From NCBI GenBank assembly GCA_963971425.1, contig OZ020517.1, forward strand, positions 3,598,501-3,662,500: a stretch of 64,000 nt of DNA. The letters run 5' to 3'. Below are positions 13,072 through 24,435 of the stretch, piece after piece. Numbering within the stretch: the stretch's first letter is position 1; every line of letters begins with the position of its first letter. The position numbers were made by a program, and so were the translations under genes. Source of the stretch: Bryoerythrophyllum caledonicum. Its lineage: Eukaryota; Streptophyta; Bryopsida; Pottiales; Pottiaceae. The notes under the pieces were generated by a model. It was not told the DNA's origin. It worked only from the letters and a program-made list of their open reading frames with translations, and ran no database searches.

Positions 13072-13495
13072 TATGAAATTGGTGTCTCACAGTTTATCCT
13101 ATTTTGTATGCAATGCCCTGATTGTTTCAGCTTTCTCTTATAAAGATGAGGTGGATATTTTTACAAGGTATTATTCTGTAAGAGGCAGCTTTACAATGTG
13201 CTGATGCACAAGAACATTCTAAAAGGTAAACACAGAATGAATGAAAAAGAAGAAAAGACAAACTAGCCATCACTTCATGTCGTTGGGAGAATTCATTGAG
13301 GCAGTTTGCCTTCCTCCTCAGCAACCTCGTCGAGCTCTCCGCAATCCTGAAGCCTTCACAGTCATGTATACATCTCTCTCTCACTCTCTCGCTGTCGATA
13401 CCAGATCATAGTTGAAGTTGCTTTGCATCACCATTTTTTCCTTGCAAGGTGGTAGTTTGAAAATCGGTGGAGTTGATGGTGGACAGGAGGTAGAG
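13072..13495 (+). promoter_or_regulatory. Region upstream of the PTI1-like kinase
   Basis: About 420 bases between the TTAA element and the kinase start codon. It contains CTCTCTCTCACTCTCTCGC at about 13373-13391, a pyrimidine-rich tract common in plant 5' leaders. No coding exon was recognised. Confidence 0.35.
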
Positions 13496-15269
13496 ATGCG
13501 GACTTTCTTGAAGAAGCACACTTGTTGGTGTTTTGCTAGAGAATCATCGAAGAAGTAAGTTTTTCTAGACTACAAACATTGTTGTGTGAGCAAATTGTAG
13601 AGTGCTTTGGATGTGGCAAAAGGTGTGAGGAATGTGGAAGGGTTAAAATGAGGGTTACGAGCACATGTCTGAGAAAGATTGCCAGTATTTACGAAGGACA
13701 ATTAGCTGCATTTGAATAGTGTTGGTGCGTAGTGAAAACTAGGAGTCCGAACTTGTGAAGGAGTACTAAGTGCAGTTCACTGTGAGTTATGGCTTTAGTC
13801 GGCCTGTTGATAGCACCTCTCCTTGACGTTGATCAGGTTGTCTAGGAAATCTGTGAACTTGAGGAAGAAGGAAGGCATCACATGGCGCAGTTTTTCTCTG
13901 AGGGAGTTGCACGCCGCCACAAACAACTTCAATTACGGCAACAAGCTGGGGGAAGGAGGATTTGGAAGCGTGTATTGGGGCCAGCTTGCAAGCGGTGATC
14001 AGGTCGGTGAACTTCCTGGACATACCCTGTTATTTTGAAGCGTCCAAATGTGACTGACATGGGGCCACAGATTGCTGTGAAAAGGCTCAAGGCATGGAGC
14101 ACAAGGGGAGAGACGGAGTTTGCGGTCGAGGTTGAGATATTAGGTCGTGTTCGCCACAAGAATCTGCTCCACTTGAGGGGCTACTGCGCTGAAGGCCAAG
14201 AACGCCTGATTGTCTATGAATACATGCCGAAGCTCAGCCTGTTCTCACATTTACATGGCCCCAACTCCACCCTAAACTGGCCAACTCGAATGAAGATCGC
14301 CGTCGGCGCCGCCGAAGGCCTTGCGTATGTGATCCATATCCTCATTGCTTTCAGAATCATAGCCAGAAAGGCTGTATTCGTTAGTTGGCGGTTTTCACAA
14401 TGAGACTACAAAAACCTAATATGTTTGAATTGCACTTGGAATGTGCATCTAGAAATATTGTCCCAATGGAAAGTAGCCATCAGAAGGATATTTTTTTCCC
14501 TGTATGCAGATACTTGCACCATTCGGCAACGCCCCGAATCATCCACCGAGACGTCAAGGCCAGCAACGTCCTTTTGGACGAGGATTTCGTGGCGCAAGTG
14601 GCGGACTTCGGATTAGCGAAGCTGGTGCCAGACGGTGCAACGCATATAACCACCGGAGTGAAGGGCACCTTGGGGTACCTGGCCCCGGAGTATGCCATGT
14701 GGGGGCAAGTCTCGGAGAGCTGCGACGTCTACAGCTATGGCATCCTGGTGCTGGAGCTCATCAGCGGGAGGAAGCCCATCCAAAGAGTTGGCCGCAGTGG
14801 AATGCTCACCATCCTGGAATGGGCCGGACCTTTGGTGTTGCAACGAAAGTTTCGCGACTTGGTGGATCCAGAGCTGCACGAAGCGTTCGTGCAAGACGAG
14901 CTGATGAGGCTTGTACAGGTATAAATGGTTTGATGATTGAAAAGCACAGCCGGAATTTTCTTCTGAGATGTTACACAAGTGCACATCCTGGAGGTCTCTG
15001 TGATCTCCAGGTTTGAAATAGAGAGATTAATCAGGTTGATGGGCTTGGCTTTGATGGAACAGTGCAACTGATCTTACTACTCACACTCGTTTTGTTGCCA
15101 GGTTGCAGTCCTATGCGCTCAGAAAATGCCTGAGAACAGGCCCACCATGCAAGTGGTTGTGGAGATGCTAAAGCAGCATACCAAAGATCCTGTGAAGGAT
15201 GACGGCACTGATGGTTTATGTCTTGAGCCTGTGAAGTATGACCCAGCGTTGTTGGCTGGTGATGAATAG
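13496..15269 (+). CDS. PTI1-like protein kinase (close to Arabidopsis At3g15890 type)
   Basis: A cytoplasmic receptor-like Ser/Thr kinase. Exons 13496-13554, 13837-14002, 14071-14324, 14510-14918 and 15102-15269 join in frame to 351 residues with clean GT-AG boundaries. The kinase domain covers about residues 50-325. It has the glycine loop GEGGFG (58-63), catalytic lysine in IAVKRL (K79), HRDVKASN (D174, an RD kinase), DFG (192-194) and YLAPEYAM in the activation segment. All key catalytic residues are present. [16 protein letters not shown] and [16 protein letters not shown] closely resemble the At3g15890 group. There is no ectodomain or transmembrane helix. The short basic N-terminus has two cysteines ([13 protein letters not shown]) that might be lipidated (inference). 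The first exon is my reconstruction: it restores the frame exactly through the donor GTAAGT. Confidence 0.88.
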
Positions 15270-16175
15270 ATTCCTGGTTTCGCTCTACGGTAATTTTCTC
15301 AACTGTAGAGTACAAGGCAGTGGTGACGAGTGTGGCTTGCACATATCAATATTATTCTAGTTCCTGGTTCGAGGTTTATGCTACTGATTCTATGCAAATT
15401 CTGTTGATTATATGATCATGTGTCGCTGTGAACAGGGGAAGAAATAGCTGCGACTGTGAATTTCAAAAGTGGTGCATCCTTCAGGGCGACTTCAAGTGGA
15501 ATGCGTAAGCATTCATGTGCCAACCGGTGCTAAAGCAAGGTATCTGTACTGTACAGAGAACTCATCAGTACCCTCCCATGCAGCCCTGCGTTGTAACCAT
15601 GACCACATGATGAAATATTTCAGGATAGAGCCGAATCTTATACAAAACACGTTCCATTAATCTGCATAGCTTTGCTGTCAGGCTGAACTTCTGAAGGGAA
15701 CCGTGTCTATTTCCATGATACGGTGTAGCTCAAATTATGTGCACAATATTGGTAACCCGAATGCTCAATAATCAGAATCCAGCACCATAGCAAGTTGTCG
15801 AAGTGAAGCTTAGATAGGACCTCAGGAGATGTTGACTAGAAGACTGTATCAGAGTGCTCTCAAAAGACTTAACCGATGGTCATGTAAAGTAGGCTGATTC
15901 ATAATACACGGAACAATTGAAAGAAAACTCTCACCTTTTGATATTTTACAAGAGCCACGCACCAAATGTCCTGGTATGCTCTCCGCATAATCCTCTGTCG
16001 AAGCAACCGTCTCTACTTGGCATGAACACTGACGATCTACAGTCGACATTCTAGCTAGACACAATATCAGATGCCGATTACCAGCAAATAATTGATTCCT
16101 GCTAAATAATCCATTTGCTGGTAATCGGCATATTCCTGCTAAGTAATCGAGGTGGCATCAAAGTAGGATACATGG
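15270..16175. other. Intergenic region between convergent kinase and nitroreductase genes
   Basis: Holds the 3' ends of two convergent genes. No coding ORF was recognised. A perfect hairpin lies at 16071-16131 close to the nitroreductase stop codon and is listed separately. Confidence 0.5.
16071..16131. repeat. Perfect 19-bp inverted repeat (hairpin)
   Basis: ATGCCGATTACCAGCAAAT at 16071-16089 is exactly reverse-complemented at 16113-16131, leaving a 23-base loop. ATTCCTGCTAA occurs in the loop and again just after the right arm. It lies 45 bases past the nitroreductase stop, so it would be in that gene's 3' UTR. It could be a small MITE relic or an RNA structure. Confidence 0.75.
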
Positions 16176-17465
16176 TCAATCAGAGTCCAAGATAGCAACA
16201 TTATGCTCCACAGGCGCACGCGCGACGTGCAAGCGGTTAGCAGGGAAATCATTGTCCGTGTACCCGATGGCGACGCCGCAAATGATCACGAGTTCGGGAG
16301 GGATATCCAGCTCCTTGCGAATGACCTCAGGGTACGCCGCGAGCGAGACCTCGCAGCAGCTGCCCACGCCGCGCGCCGTGAGTGCCAGAAGCAGCGTCTG
16401 CACGTACATGCCCACGCTCATGGCGTCCGCGCGCCCCAGGTCCTGGTGCACACATATGATGGCCACCACGGGCGCCCCGAAGAACTCCCAGTTGCGCATC
16501 ACGGCCACCGCGCGCCCCTGCTTGTCCTCGCGCGCGATGCCCATGGACCCGTACAGCTGATGATCATGGCTAGACTTGTCAATGTTTGGCAGTTTTGTGC
16601 AAAAAACTCTACTTTTTATGTGTCAAAGTGAGGGGGAAAGATACCATGAGTTTTGACCTACATATTATCGCATACTTAACTGATTCAAACCAGCCCAAAT
16701 AGCTCTAAACATCTATGATCAGCTCAAAAAGGAGAGAGCTGGCTAAGATTCATGGAACTTGACCTGTCCTTCATTCTCAAAAGCAGCTAAAAATTCTTTC
16801 AACTTGAGTTTACAGAACCCCAACCTCTTCCATACTTCACAACGATTCCAGGTGAGAGACCACCAAGCTCTTCCATATCCAATAGCTACTAAACAAATAG
16901 TATTCTTATTGAAAGTTTGAGTGGCTCAACAATCTAAGTGCAGTTCAGTTATCTGACATCATTTCTCATTTTAAATAGGTTCTAGTAAGGCATGTTAGAT
17001 GTATTACTAAAAACACAGTGGTGACCAAAGAAAGATATAGCGGTGGGCACTGTGAAAGCCGGTTGGCGCCTGGAAGTGAATTACCTGCGCCCCGAGCTCC
17101 TGGCGGTAGTGCCTGAACTGCTCCGGGAGCGGGGGCACGACGGGCGGCGCGCGCTGGCACTCCGCCAGGAGGGACTCGCGGAGGCGGTCGCGGCGCACGC
17201 CCTCGGCGATGAAGACGTGCCACGGCTGGATGTTGGAGTTGGAAGGCGCCAACTGCGCGAGCGAGAGCGACTCCATGAGCAGCGCGCGCGGGACGGGCGT
17301 AGGCAGGAACTTGCGCGTGGAGTGGCGCCCGCGGATGGCGTCCTCCAGGTCGTGGCGGCGGTGCTGCTCTTCCATCGCCATCGCCATCGCTGCAGACGCA
17401 GCAGAGCAAGCTGGTGGCTGTTGAGGCTGTTTCTCGTGCGGCTGATCCGAGACTGGTAGTGTCAT
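16176..17465 (-). CDS. Nitroreductase-family flavoprotein, two exons
   Basis: Probable FMN-dependent NAD(P)H oxidoreductase of the nitroreductase superfamily; the natural substrate cannot be told from sequence. Exon 1 is 17465-17085 and exon 2 is 16556-16176. The donor GTAATT and the acceptor after ATCATCAG join ...QELGAQ to LYGSMGIAREDK... in frame, giving 253 residues. Family marks are RHSTRKF (FMN phosphate contact), LAPSNSNIQPWHVF, YGSMGIAREDKQGR and the C-terminal RGVGSCCEVSLAAYPEVI...VIICGVAIGYTD. The layout resembles bacterial and fungal nitroreductases rather than the better-known plant flavoproteins, so an old transfer is possible but untested. The G+C content of both exons is far above that of the intron. 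The first ATG is used; MAMAMEEQ downstream is an alternative start. No organelle signal is obvious. Confidence 0.85.
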
Positions 17466-17899
17466 ACACTTTATTCAGCTTAATTTCGTAGACTGGCTTT
17501 TGGCAAGTTCGAGCACTTCTTCGCGAAGCTTGTCACTCTGATGTGGCATTGGTCAAACTGTACTCTTTTGAATTTGGGAAAGTGTTCGTTTCGCGTCCTC
17601 CAGGTCGTGGTGCTGCTGCTACTACTCAATCGCCACCCTCTGCAAATACAGTCGAAGCTTGTGTGGCCATGTTTGTTGCAGTGGTCAACACCAGCAACTA
17701 CTGTATGTCTTCTCTCACTCATAAAATGCAGCACTTCATCAACTTTAAAAGCTCCTTTTCCTTGTTCTTTGAGACTATTCTGACTCACCCGCTCAGAAAA
17801 TCCTTGAAACAAGAAGTGAATATCTACCGGCTTGCAATTACACAAAAAATAATAACTATTCTCTCCCATACTAAGACTGATGATTCTTCCATAAAAATA
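17466..17899. other. Intergenic sequence upstream of the nitroreductase
   Basis: Contains overlapping short ORFs on both strands (for example about 17543-17905) without recognisable similarity, domains or splice context. I regard these as chance ORFs. The 5' UTR and promoter of the nitroreductase must lie here. Confidence 0.4.
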
Positions 17900-18624
17900 C
17901 ACTAAAGATCACATTTAGTGTGTGAGCGCAAATAGTGTAATTACCTTAGTACACTATTTGTGAACAAGTTCGCAATTGGTGTTAGATGCCAATGTCATTA
18001 ATGACACCACCAAACAACCGCTTAGTGGCCGTCATACTTTCATTCTCACAAGTTCCTAAGAATCTTCAAAAGAATCTCCAAAATGCATCAAGATTCCTCA
18101 AATTATTCCAGATGATTCTCCAACATTCTCAACATTACTCACAAGATTCTCCAAAAGATTCCTAAAAAGATTCACCGAAAGATTCATAAGAGATTCCTCA
18201 AACTCTCCAGGATTCTCTAGGATTCCTCCAAATTCCACAAAATTTCTCTACATTTGTCTATATTCCTCAACATTCCGTAATATTCCTTAATATTCCTCAG
18301 AATCTCTTAATATTCCTCATTATTTCTCATTATTTTTTTTGCAAGTCTTTCTTTTTTTTCCTTGTTTTTCTTGCTAGTTCTGTTTTGTTTAATCAATGTT
18401 CTTCCTCCAAATGGTTGTTTTTGGTCTTAATGAACGTATTTTGTTTCTTTACTTTTCATACACTTAATGCGCACGAGTAAAATCAAATCCGTTACAATCT
18501 TTACTGAAATTCACATATAGTGTAGTCCTTCACATTTACTGTATGGTTATGTCACTACACCACTTTTGCATTTAGTGTATGGCTTCGCATTTAGTGAGTG
18601 CTACACTAAATGTGATCTCTAGTG
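17900..18624. mobile_element. TA-flanked CACTAA-type MITE, copy 1
   Basis: The ends are TA|CACTAAAGATCACATTTAGTG and its near-complement ending CACTAAATGTGATCTCTAGTG|TA (one mismatch in about 20 bp). The arms extend with further TTTAGTG motifs. Between them lies a degenerate minisatellite of AGATTCCTCAAA/AGATTCTCC units at about 18050-18330. No transposase is present. The flanking TA dinucleotides suggest a TA target duplication, as made by Tc1/mariner-type enzymes; the CACTA-like ends alone would suggest En/Spm. Two related copies occur at 22414-22979 and 33559-33774. Confidence 0.6.
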
Positions 18625-18626
18625 TA

Positions 18627-19824
18627 GTGTCTCCCATACTAAGAATGATGAAAAACTGATTACTCTGAAATGAAAAAACATCACAGAAATTTCCGTTCCG
18701 TAAGTTAGAAATTTCTGTTCTTTTCGTAGAATTCTTTCTGGACGAACCTGCAATGATACCTACCACAATCATAATTGCTTGTTAGGGTATCGTGCTTTTA
18801 ATGCTGCATGGCATGTGTTTCACATATCGTGCTTTTAATGCTTGTTTATACTCCTGGTTTGTATCGACATGAGCCCAAGAATCGACACAAACAACAGCAG
18901 AGAGTCTCAATCCAGCAAACTAACCACAATCTGTTCTCCTGTAAGTGAAACAGTTTAGCTCTACTGAGAAGAATGTCAACAATACACTCTCTTTCATTAA
19001 TTCGAAAGAGGGGCAAAAAAGACTTGGTTTTCAAGAAAATGACAGTGATTTCATGATCCAGGGCTTGAGTATTTACATGTGGTTATGTACAGATTAAGAT
19101 CATAATCTTAAGGAAAATCATTGAGAATGGAGTATTTTCAATTCTCACGAACATAACACAGAAAAGCTTTAAGCTCACATCGGTTTAGACGACCTATATC
19201 TTGACTACGGAGGTCTATGGTACATTACTCCTAGGTACCAGTCCAACGGGAAAATACCCTAGTAAAAAAAGTAGACTACATTACTTAAATAAGGCCACAT
19301 GACAACCCATGACGGATGCCCAGAGTCAGCCGCTATTGCAAAGAGGATTCCACAACACGCAGACGTTTACTTCTACGCTTGTAGAGTCCAGGCTTTTTGA
19401 GAATGCATACAAATCTACTTGTTACTGGAGCTCCTGTGCAGGAGGTTGCTACTAGCACAAGAATGTGGCAATGGACATGATGATAAAGCTCATCTTATTC
19501 CCTGCAAGTAAACATATCCAACCACAATATCTTATGTAAGTTATGAATATTTACTGAAATGTTGACACTAGACTAAATGAGATGGCACCTTGCTTCTAAC
19601 ATATGGCATACAGCACATTTGTTCAATTTCTGAGTTCAGAGAATGTGGAAACATACTGATATATGAGCATTTCAAATGAATGATTTGTAAGCAAGACCAT
19701 AAATTATTCCAATGCGTTACGTTATCAGAAGTGCAATAGAAATGCTAATAAAGTTTCAAGATTTCTGGGCACAAAAAGCACTACCTTCACCACTCACAAG
19801 CAGAGATAGTCTCAAATACACATG
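18627..19824. other. Intergenic region without recognised genes
   Basis: AT-rich. Short ORFs at 18572-18772 and 18846-19034 on the minus strand have no coding hallmarks. This is probably the 3' flank of the minus-strand ORFs that follow. Confidence 0.4.
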
Positions 19825-20280
19825 CTAGTGGAATCTTACCAGCCGGTTCAATAACCTGGAGAAGCAGGAGTTGCTTGTACTAGTATCCGTCCCACTGCTT
19901 CCTGTGGTTGGCTCTGGATTTCCGCTCCTGCCTGTGGTTGGCTCTGGATTTCCGCTCCTGCCTGTGGTTGGCTCTGGATTTCCGCTCCTGCCTGTGGTTG
20001 GCTCTAGATTTTCGCTCCAGCAATCTACAGAAGTACAATAAAACCCTTCCGAGTACTCGAGTCTGATTTCTCGGAGACCCGCAAGATCAGCGCTGCTGAA
20101 GATAAGCGATTCACTGCTTATGATATGCTCTATCAAATATTCACGATATGTCGCATTCAGATCAACATTAATCGAATATGTTTTACCAGGAGGAAGTACT
20201 TTTAACATCCTATAAGTCCCTGCATTTCCCTCCTTTAGCAAAACCTTCCCTTCGGTATTATTCACAAACTTGGTCTTCAT
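19825..20280 (-). CDS. Uncharacterised protein with 10-residue tandem repeats (second ORF of a membrane-protein pair)
   Basis: A 151-residue ORF starting MKTKFVNNTEGKVLLKEG. Residues 1-85 look globular (KVLPPGKTYSINVDL, ATYREYLIEH). Residues about 88-128 are an EPTTGRSGNP repeat encoded by four 30-bp units at 19901-20020, followed by a Ser-rich, basic tail. I do not recognise the family. The ATG lies 52 bases beyond the stop of the upstream membrane ORF at 20333-21727, same strand. A decayed copy of both ORFs lies at 53769-54308 with 5 bases between them, so the pairing is not accidental. It may be a separate transcript, an alternative-splice terminal exon, or the second cistron of one mRNA. 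No signal peptide or membrane helix is seen. Confidence 0.6.
   Translation of the reverse strand: MKTKFVNNTEGKVLLKEGNAGTYRMLKVLPPGKTYSINVDLNATYREYLIEHIISSESLIFSSADLAGLREIRLEYSEGFYCTSVDCWSENLEPTTGRSGNPEPTTGRSGNPEPTTGRSGNPEPTTGSSGTDTSTSNSCFSRLLNRLVRFH
19901..20020 (-). repeat. 30-bp coding minisatellite, four copies
   Basis: Units starting CCTGTGGTTGGCTCTGGATT occur at 19901, 19931, 19961 and 19991. The inner copies are identical and the outermost copy differs by a few bases. The period keeps the reading frame (10 residues). Confidence 0.9.
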
Positions 20281-20332
20281 ATTACCAGTAGAATTTGCTT
20301 CAAAACCAGCTTCACCGACTTCATCCAGATAC

Positions 20333-21727
20333 TTACTGCCAGCTTTTGATGACCCACTTATCGCACAAAATCACAAAATACGACAAAATAAAAACAGCCG
20401 TCAGCAAACTCACTGACACACCGACTAGAATGTACTTAAAAATCCAGGCGCGTGAATCCAGACGTCTTGTTCTCCTATTTCTCCGACCTCTCTCGTCATT
20501 CGCTTCTCCGAAATAGAAGTTCTCCCCCTTCCACTTAAGATCGTTTACTCTTTTTGTTAATTGCTGCAACACATACAACAAGTTTAGCTACTAAGATGTT
20601 GGAGCCACTGCGAAAACACGTACCACTAAATTGAGATCCATTAATTGATCAGTACACCACGAGGATCTTATTCAAATCTTATACAAAGTGATGAGCATCT
20701 GTCTTCTTTCCCTCATCAACACATACACCACTTCAAAGATGAAAACTATTGTTCCTATCACGATGAAAGGCAGCTTTTACGATTTACAAACAAGACTACC
20801 ACTTTTCGAAGGTTGGAAACGATATATGGTTCCAGAACGTAGCATTAGAGCACCTGACAAACAACTCACCGAGTTGTAGGCCGCCAGGGGTGAGCGTATA
20901 CTAACAACAGAAATGCGATGGAAGACGGAAAATGATAAGTTCAGGGCTTGGGACGAAAATGAATCTTCACATACCCATTGTAAACCTCTCTGCTTGATAA
21001 TCTCCTCCGCATCCTTGTGGAGCTGCTGAAATTTCAACGCAATTCCAACAATTGCAATGATAGCAGCAAGCACCGACAAAACGATAGGAAACCAAACCTT
21101 CCCGCAAAGCAACTTGGACCCGCCCCCCGCGAGCTGTGCAACAGCCGTGAGGATGACTCCTTGGAACACACTGAAGAACCCTAGAAGATTATAGATCTCG
21201 TTTGTCACCTCTCCCTGTGACTTCTGGCAAACCTTAATCTTAACATCATACTCCTTGTTCTGCTCTTTCCAATCATCCAGCACTTCTTTGTAGAACGTGT
21301 TCTTCTTGATCCACACCAAGCTCTCCCCACGCTTGATAAAAACGTCCGAGCCTGTGGCCGGCCCCGCCCAATTACGTAACAGAGTCGTATCGGCAGGGAC
21401 CTCTCCTTTCGTTTGATGTCTCCTCGCTTCTCCCTCCGTCAGAGACCTCTCCTTTCGTTTGATGTCGTCCACGCTTCTGCCTAGATATGTGGAGCCCTTG
21501 ATAAACGTCAAAGGGTTCCTCGCATCCGTAGGACCCGCTCCCGCGCCTTCGTCAGCTGGACTGCGAGAGGAAGGAGAAGAAATGCCTGTTCGTTCCGCCC
21601 CAGGGTCGACTCGGATGCCCAAACTGCCAGAGGCCTCTTGACGATCTAATGCTCCTGGCAAGTTCACGACATGCGAGTCTGATATCTCACTCGCCGAAGG
21701 AACCTCAACTGAAGTGGAAGCCATCAT
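20333..21727 (-). CDS. Uncharacterised three-helix membrane protein, two exons
   Basis: Exon 1 (21727-20975) and exon 2 (20563-20333) join in frame across a GTATGT...TTGCAG intron to 327 residues. The N-terminal ~140 residues are polar and low-complexity. A basic, charged part (WIKKNTFYKEVLDDWKEQNK) then leads to two hydrophobic helices in exon 1 (FFSVFQGVILTAVAQLAG; PIVLSVLAAIIAIVGIAL). Exon 2 adds a basic stretch (RGRRNRRTRRL) and a third helix (YILVGVSVSLLTAVFILSYF). The family is not recognised. The start was chosen at MMASTSVEV, the first plausible ATG; the frame is open further upstream to 21961. The stop reads TGG CAG TAA GT, so it overlaps a good donor site (CA|GTAAGT). If that donor is used, the protein would continue into another exon. 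Third-helix homology to 53769-54004 is clear (FILSYFVILCD versus FVLSYFAILCD). Confidence 0.6.
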
Positions 21728-22411
21728 CCACGCTAGAGAAGGCCACCATGACATCAACCAAGCCAGAAGATAGTCCCCCGCACATGAGGCCCAACGGGTC
21801 TGTTCGCACCCCAACCCCCCTCCTGCGGACCTGGGTTCGCTGCGAACATGCCCCCACAGACTAGGTCGACGCACATGGTCAGACGAGCAGGCCCAATCGG
21901 GGCTGAATCGGGGCTGATTTTTCAACTGGCGGGCCCCCACCTCAACCAGGGGACCTACCAAAAGGGCCAGGGGAACTAACCAAAAGGGCCAGGGGAACTA
22001 ACCAAAAGGGCCAGGGAACTAACCAAAAGTGAAAATTGCAGGCTACGTGACGTGTTCGCCAAGGGGAACTTACCAAAAGCGAAAATTTGCAGGCTGGTTT
22101 ACCCGTTGCGGACGGACGAGGGTGCAAACCCGATGAGATGTGGGGGCTGGCACATCGGGCCTACTTGGGTGCGAACGTGGGTGCGAGAAGAGCGGGTTGG
22201 GCTCCAAGATAGCCCGTTTGCACTCCATGTGCGTCGATCTCCTGCCCCAACAAACTGTTGGGTTCGCACCCCAACAGTTCGCAAGGGGGGTTGTTTTACC
22301 CATAAAGTGAACATTTTTAGCCTTTGGGGTAAACCTATCCATCCATCCACTACCACCATCATCATCCTTCTTCAATCTCTCACCAGGCATGTTGGGAAAG
22401 GGATGAGGTGG
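21728..22411. repeat. Tandem and inverted repeats upstream of the membrane-protein gene
   Basis: A 22-bp unit (GGGGAACTAACCAAAAGGGCCA) is repeated about four times with variation at 21940-22085. GGTTCGCACCCCAAC and related GTGCGAAC motifs occur in both orientations at about 21788-21850 and 22155-22285, and GCGTCGATC/GTCGACGC-like words flank them. This looks like a decayed element with inverted sub-repeats. No gene is supported. Confidence 0.6.
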
Positions 22412-22413
22412 TA

Positions 22414-22979
22414 CACTAAAATTGAGAATTAGTGTTACACTACATTTAATGTAATAACCTCTATGGACCTTACTACTCTAATTGTGTATTTGTTGGAATT
22501 TAGTGTAACGCTCATTAATAAGTCACATGTTGATGAGCCCCCTGTTTGACTTTTTATTTATTATTATTGTTATTTATTTTTATTTTCTTTATATTATTAT
22601 ATATAAATCATAATAATAAGAATATATAAATTATTATTTATATTATTATAATATAAATCATAATATAATTTATATTATAATTTATAATTTTATTTATTTA
22701 TTTATTTAAATTACTATTCAATTTTTAGTAATTTCTTGAATCACATGATCTTTGTCAATGTTTGTCAATTTTTGTCAACTTGTATTATTTTCTAATTCTT
22801 AATTTTCTAAACATTATTTTGCCATTACTCTATATGTAAAGCTAGTTAAATCCCAAAGTTACAATTCTCTGTATTTAGTGTTCATGTTGGCATTTAGTGT
22901 TGTAACACTATATCTCAAGTTGACATTTAGTGTTAGAGTTCATAATTAGTGTTGCAAACACTAATTCTCAATTTTAGTG
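22414..22979. mobile_element. TA-flanked CACTAA-type MITE, copy 2
   Basis: The ends are TA|CACTAAAATTGAGAATTAG and a perfect inverted copy at the right (25 bp including the flanking TA). The ends of the copy at 33559-33774 are the same. The interior is extremely AT-rich (TATAAATCATAATAATAAG-type runs at 22560-22700) and has several further TTTAGTGTT motifs. No coding capacity. Confidence 0.75.
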
Positions 22980-22981
22980 TA

Positions 22982-24435
22982 GTGACATGGCATGCGAATT
23001 ACCATGCGGACCTTTGTGTGTCAGGCGCATGTGCGGCATTGGGGCTCCAAAAAGTCTCTGCTGGTGGGGGCCCGCCATATTCTCTATGCTGCAAACCACA
23101 GCCCTCGTTGGGCCTCATGTGCGGGATCACCGTAATTCAGCGCTACGAGCATCCCACGGCTCGTAGCCCGAGGCCCATAATTGGTGCCCGCCCCTCCTCG
23201 CACAGAAAGACCCCCCCCCCCGATCAAGTCCCCCTAGTGCATCAAGACCCCCCTCATATCCGGGCTACCCACATCATCTGATCCAGACGAGGGTTTCGTC
23301 CCCTCCCCTGTCAGTTTTGTCTGTCGGAGCGAGCTGCGCCTTCGTGTCTGACTGTTATGGCCTCGTGTTCTGCTGCTGCCTCGCGCCGACAGGTTTAGGG
23401 TCGCAGCCTATCAACTTCTGTGCGCGCCGCGCTTGGTATGTGCTCGCCCTCGCGGAGATTGCACCCGCGCCCTCGTCCTCGGGCCTGTACGAGGGGCTCC
23501 ACCATGGCCCTCGGTCGTCGCGCTTATCGGAGGAGCTCGCGTCTGGCAACTTGTGCTCGTGAATGCAACCCAACACCTGCCCTTGCGAACATAGTCCTTG
23601 CTCACTCGTGAGCCGCATTACAATATTCACGTTTTAGTCAGGTAGCAGTCTTTGACCCTGCTTTGGTTGAGGAATTTGAGTAAAAAAATTTGAGGAGTGT
23701 ATAGATTGAATCACAAAATTTCATAAATCCTAGTAGTTACAAAATTCATAGATGAGTTCTAAACTTCACATTAGAAGACCTCAAGTACATAGTTATTTGG
23801 GTTTAGGGATTACAATGCAAAATTAACATAGGAGGGTTCAAGGTTCGCAAAGGAAGTTTCAAGTAACTAGGACGCGACTTTTGTTGAGGTTAAGATTAAT
23901 GATATATATCATATTTCTTTATGATGATGGAAAGGTGTTTTTATTTTATGAGTTTCATACAGGAATGGAGAAGGCAAGAGGGTGAAGATTCTGGTTGTCA
24001 TTAAGAGTGGAGCAAGGATTGCGTCCTAGATAGTGCATCTTGCATCTTGGACAGATTTTGGGGTGTTCTAGTCGAAGATTAAGCTTGTTGGTTGCGTCCT
24101 ACTCACGTCTTGGCTGCCATCCTCATGTACGTACCATGCGGCTTGTATTTAGAGGACGCATTCATTATTCAACTTCGTTCTTATTGTAAATAGTTGTTTG
24201 AGGATAAGAATAATTTAGTGGTCACTTAATCATATTGCTTATTAGTTTCTCTTTCATTATGTATATGCAATTTTAATGGTCATTTGAATTCATTTCTATT
24301 GAATCATATTGCTATTATATTCTTACACTTCAAAAGTCATCTTGAATTTTTTTAGGTTTCCAGTTTCTGGGGGATAGTCCACAGATTGCACGTTGATACA
24401 TTATTTCCAGGACACATCCACTTCCTCAAATTCCA
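22982..24435. other. Intergenic region; probable left part of the Mutator-like element from about 24 kb
   Basis: 22985-23640 is GC-rich with a C-run near 23213 and no supported gene. From about 24000 GCGTCCTA and GAGGACGC words appear that are frequent throughout the transposon to the right, so the left border of the element may lie at about 23.6-24.1 kb. I could not find a matching inverted terminus. Confidence 0.4.

Noticed and set aside
20645..20879. Plus-strand ORFs inside the membrane-protein gene
   Set aside because: They lie in the intron between the two minus-strand exons and show no recognisable features.
22949..23630. Overlapping ORFs in the GC-rich stretch after the second CACTAA MITE
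   Set aside because: No domain, no splice context, and ORFs of similar length on both strands, as expected from GC-rich sequence by chance.
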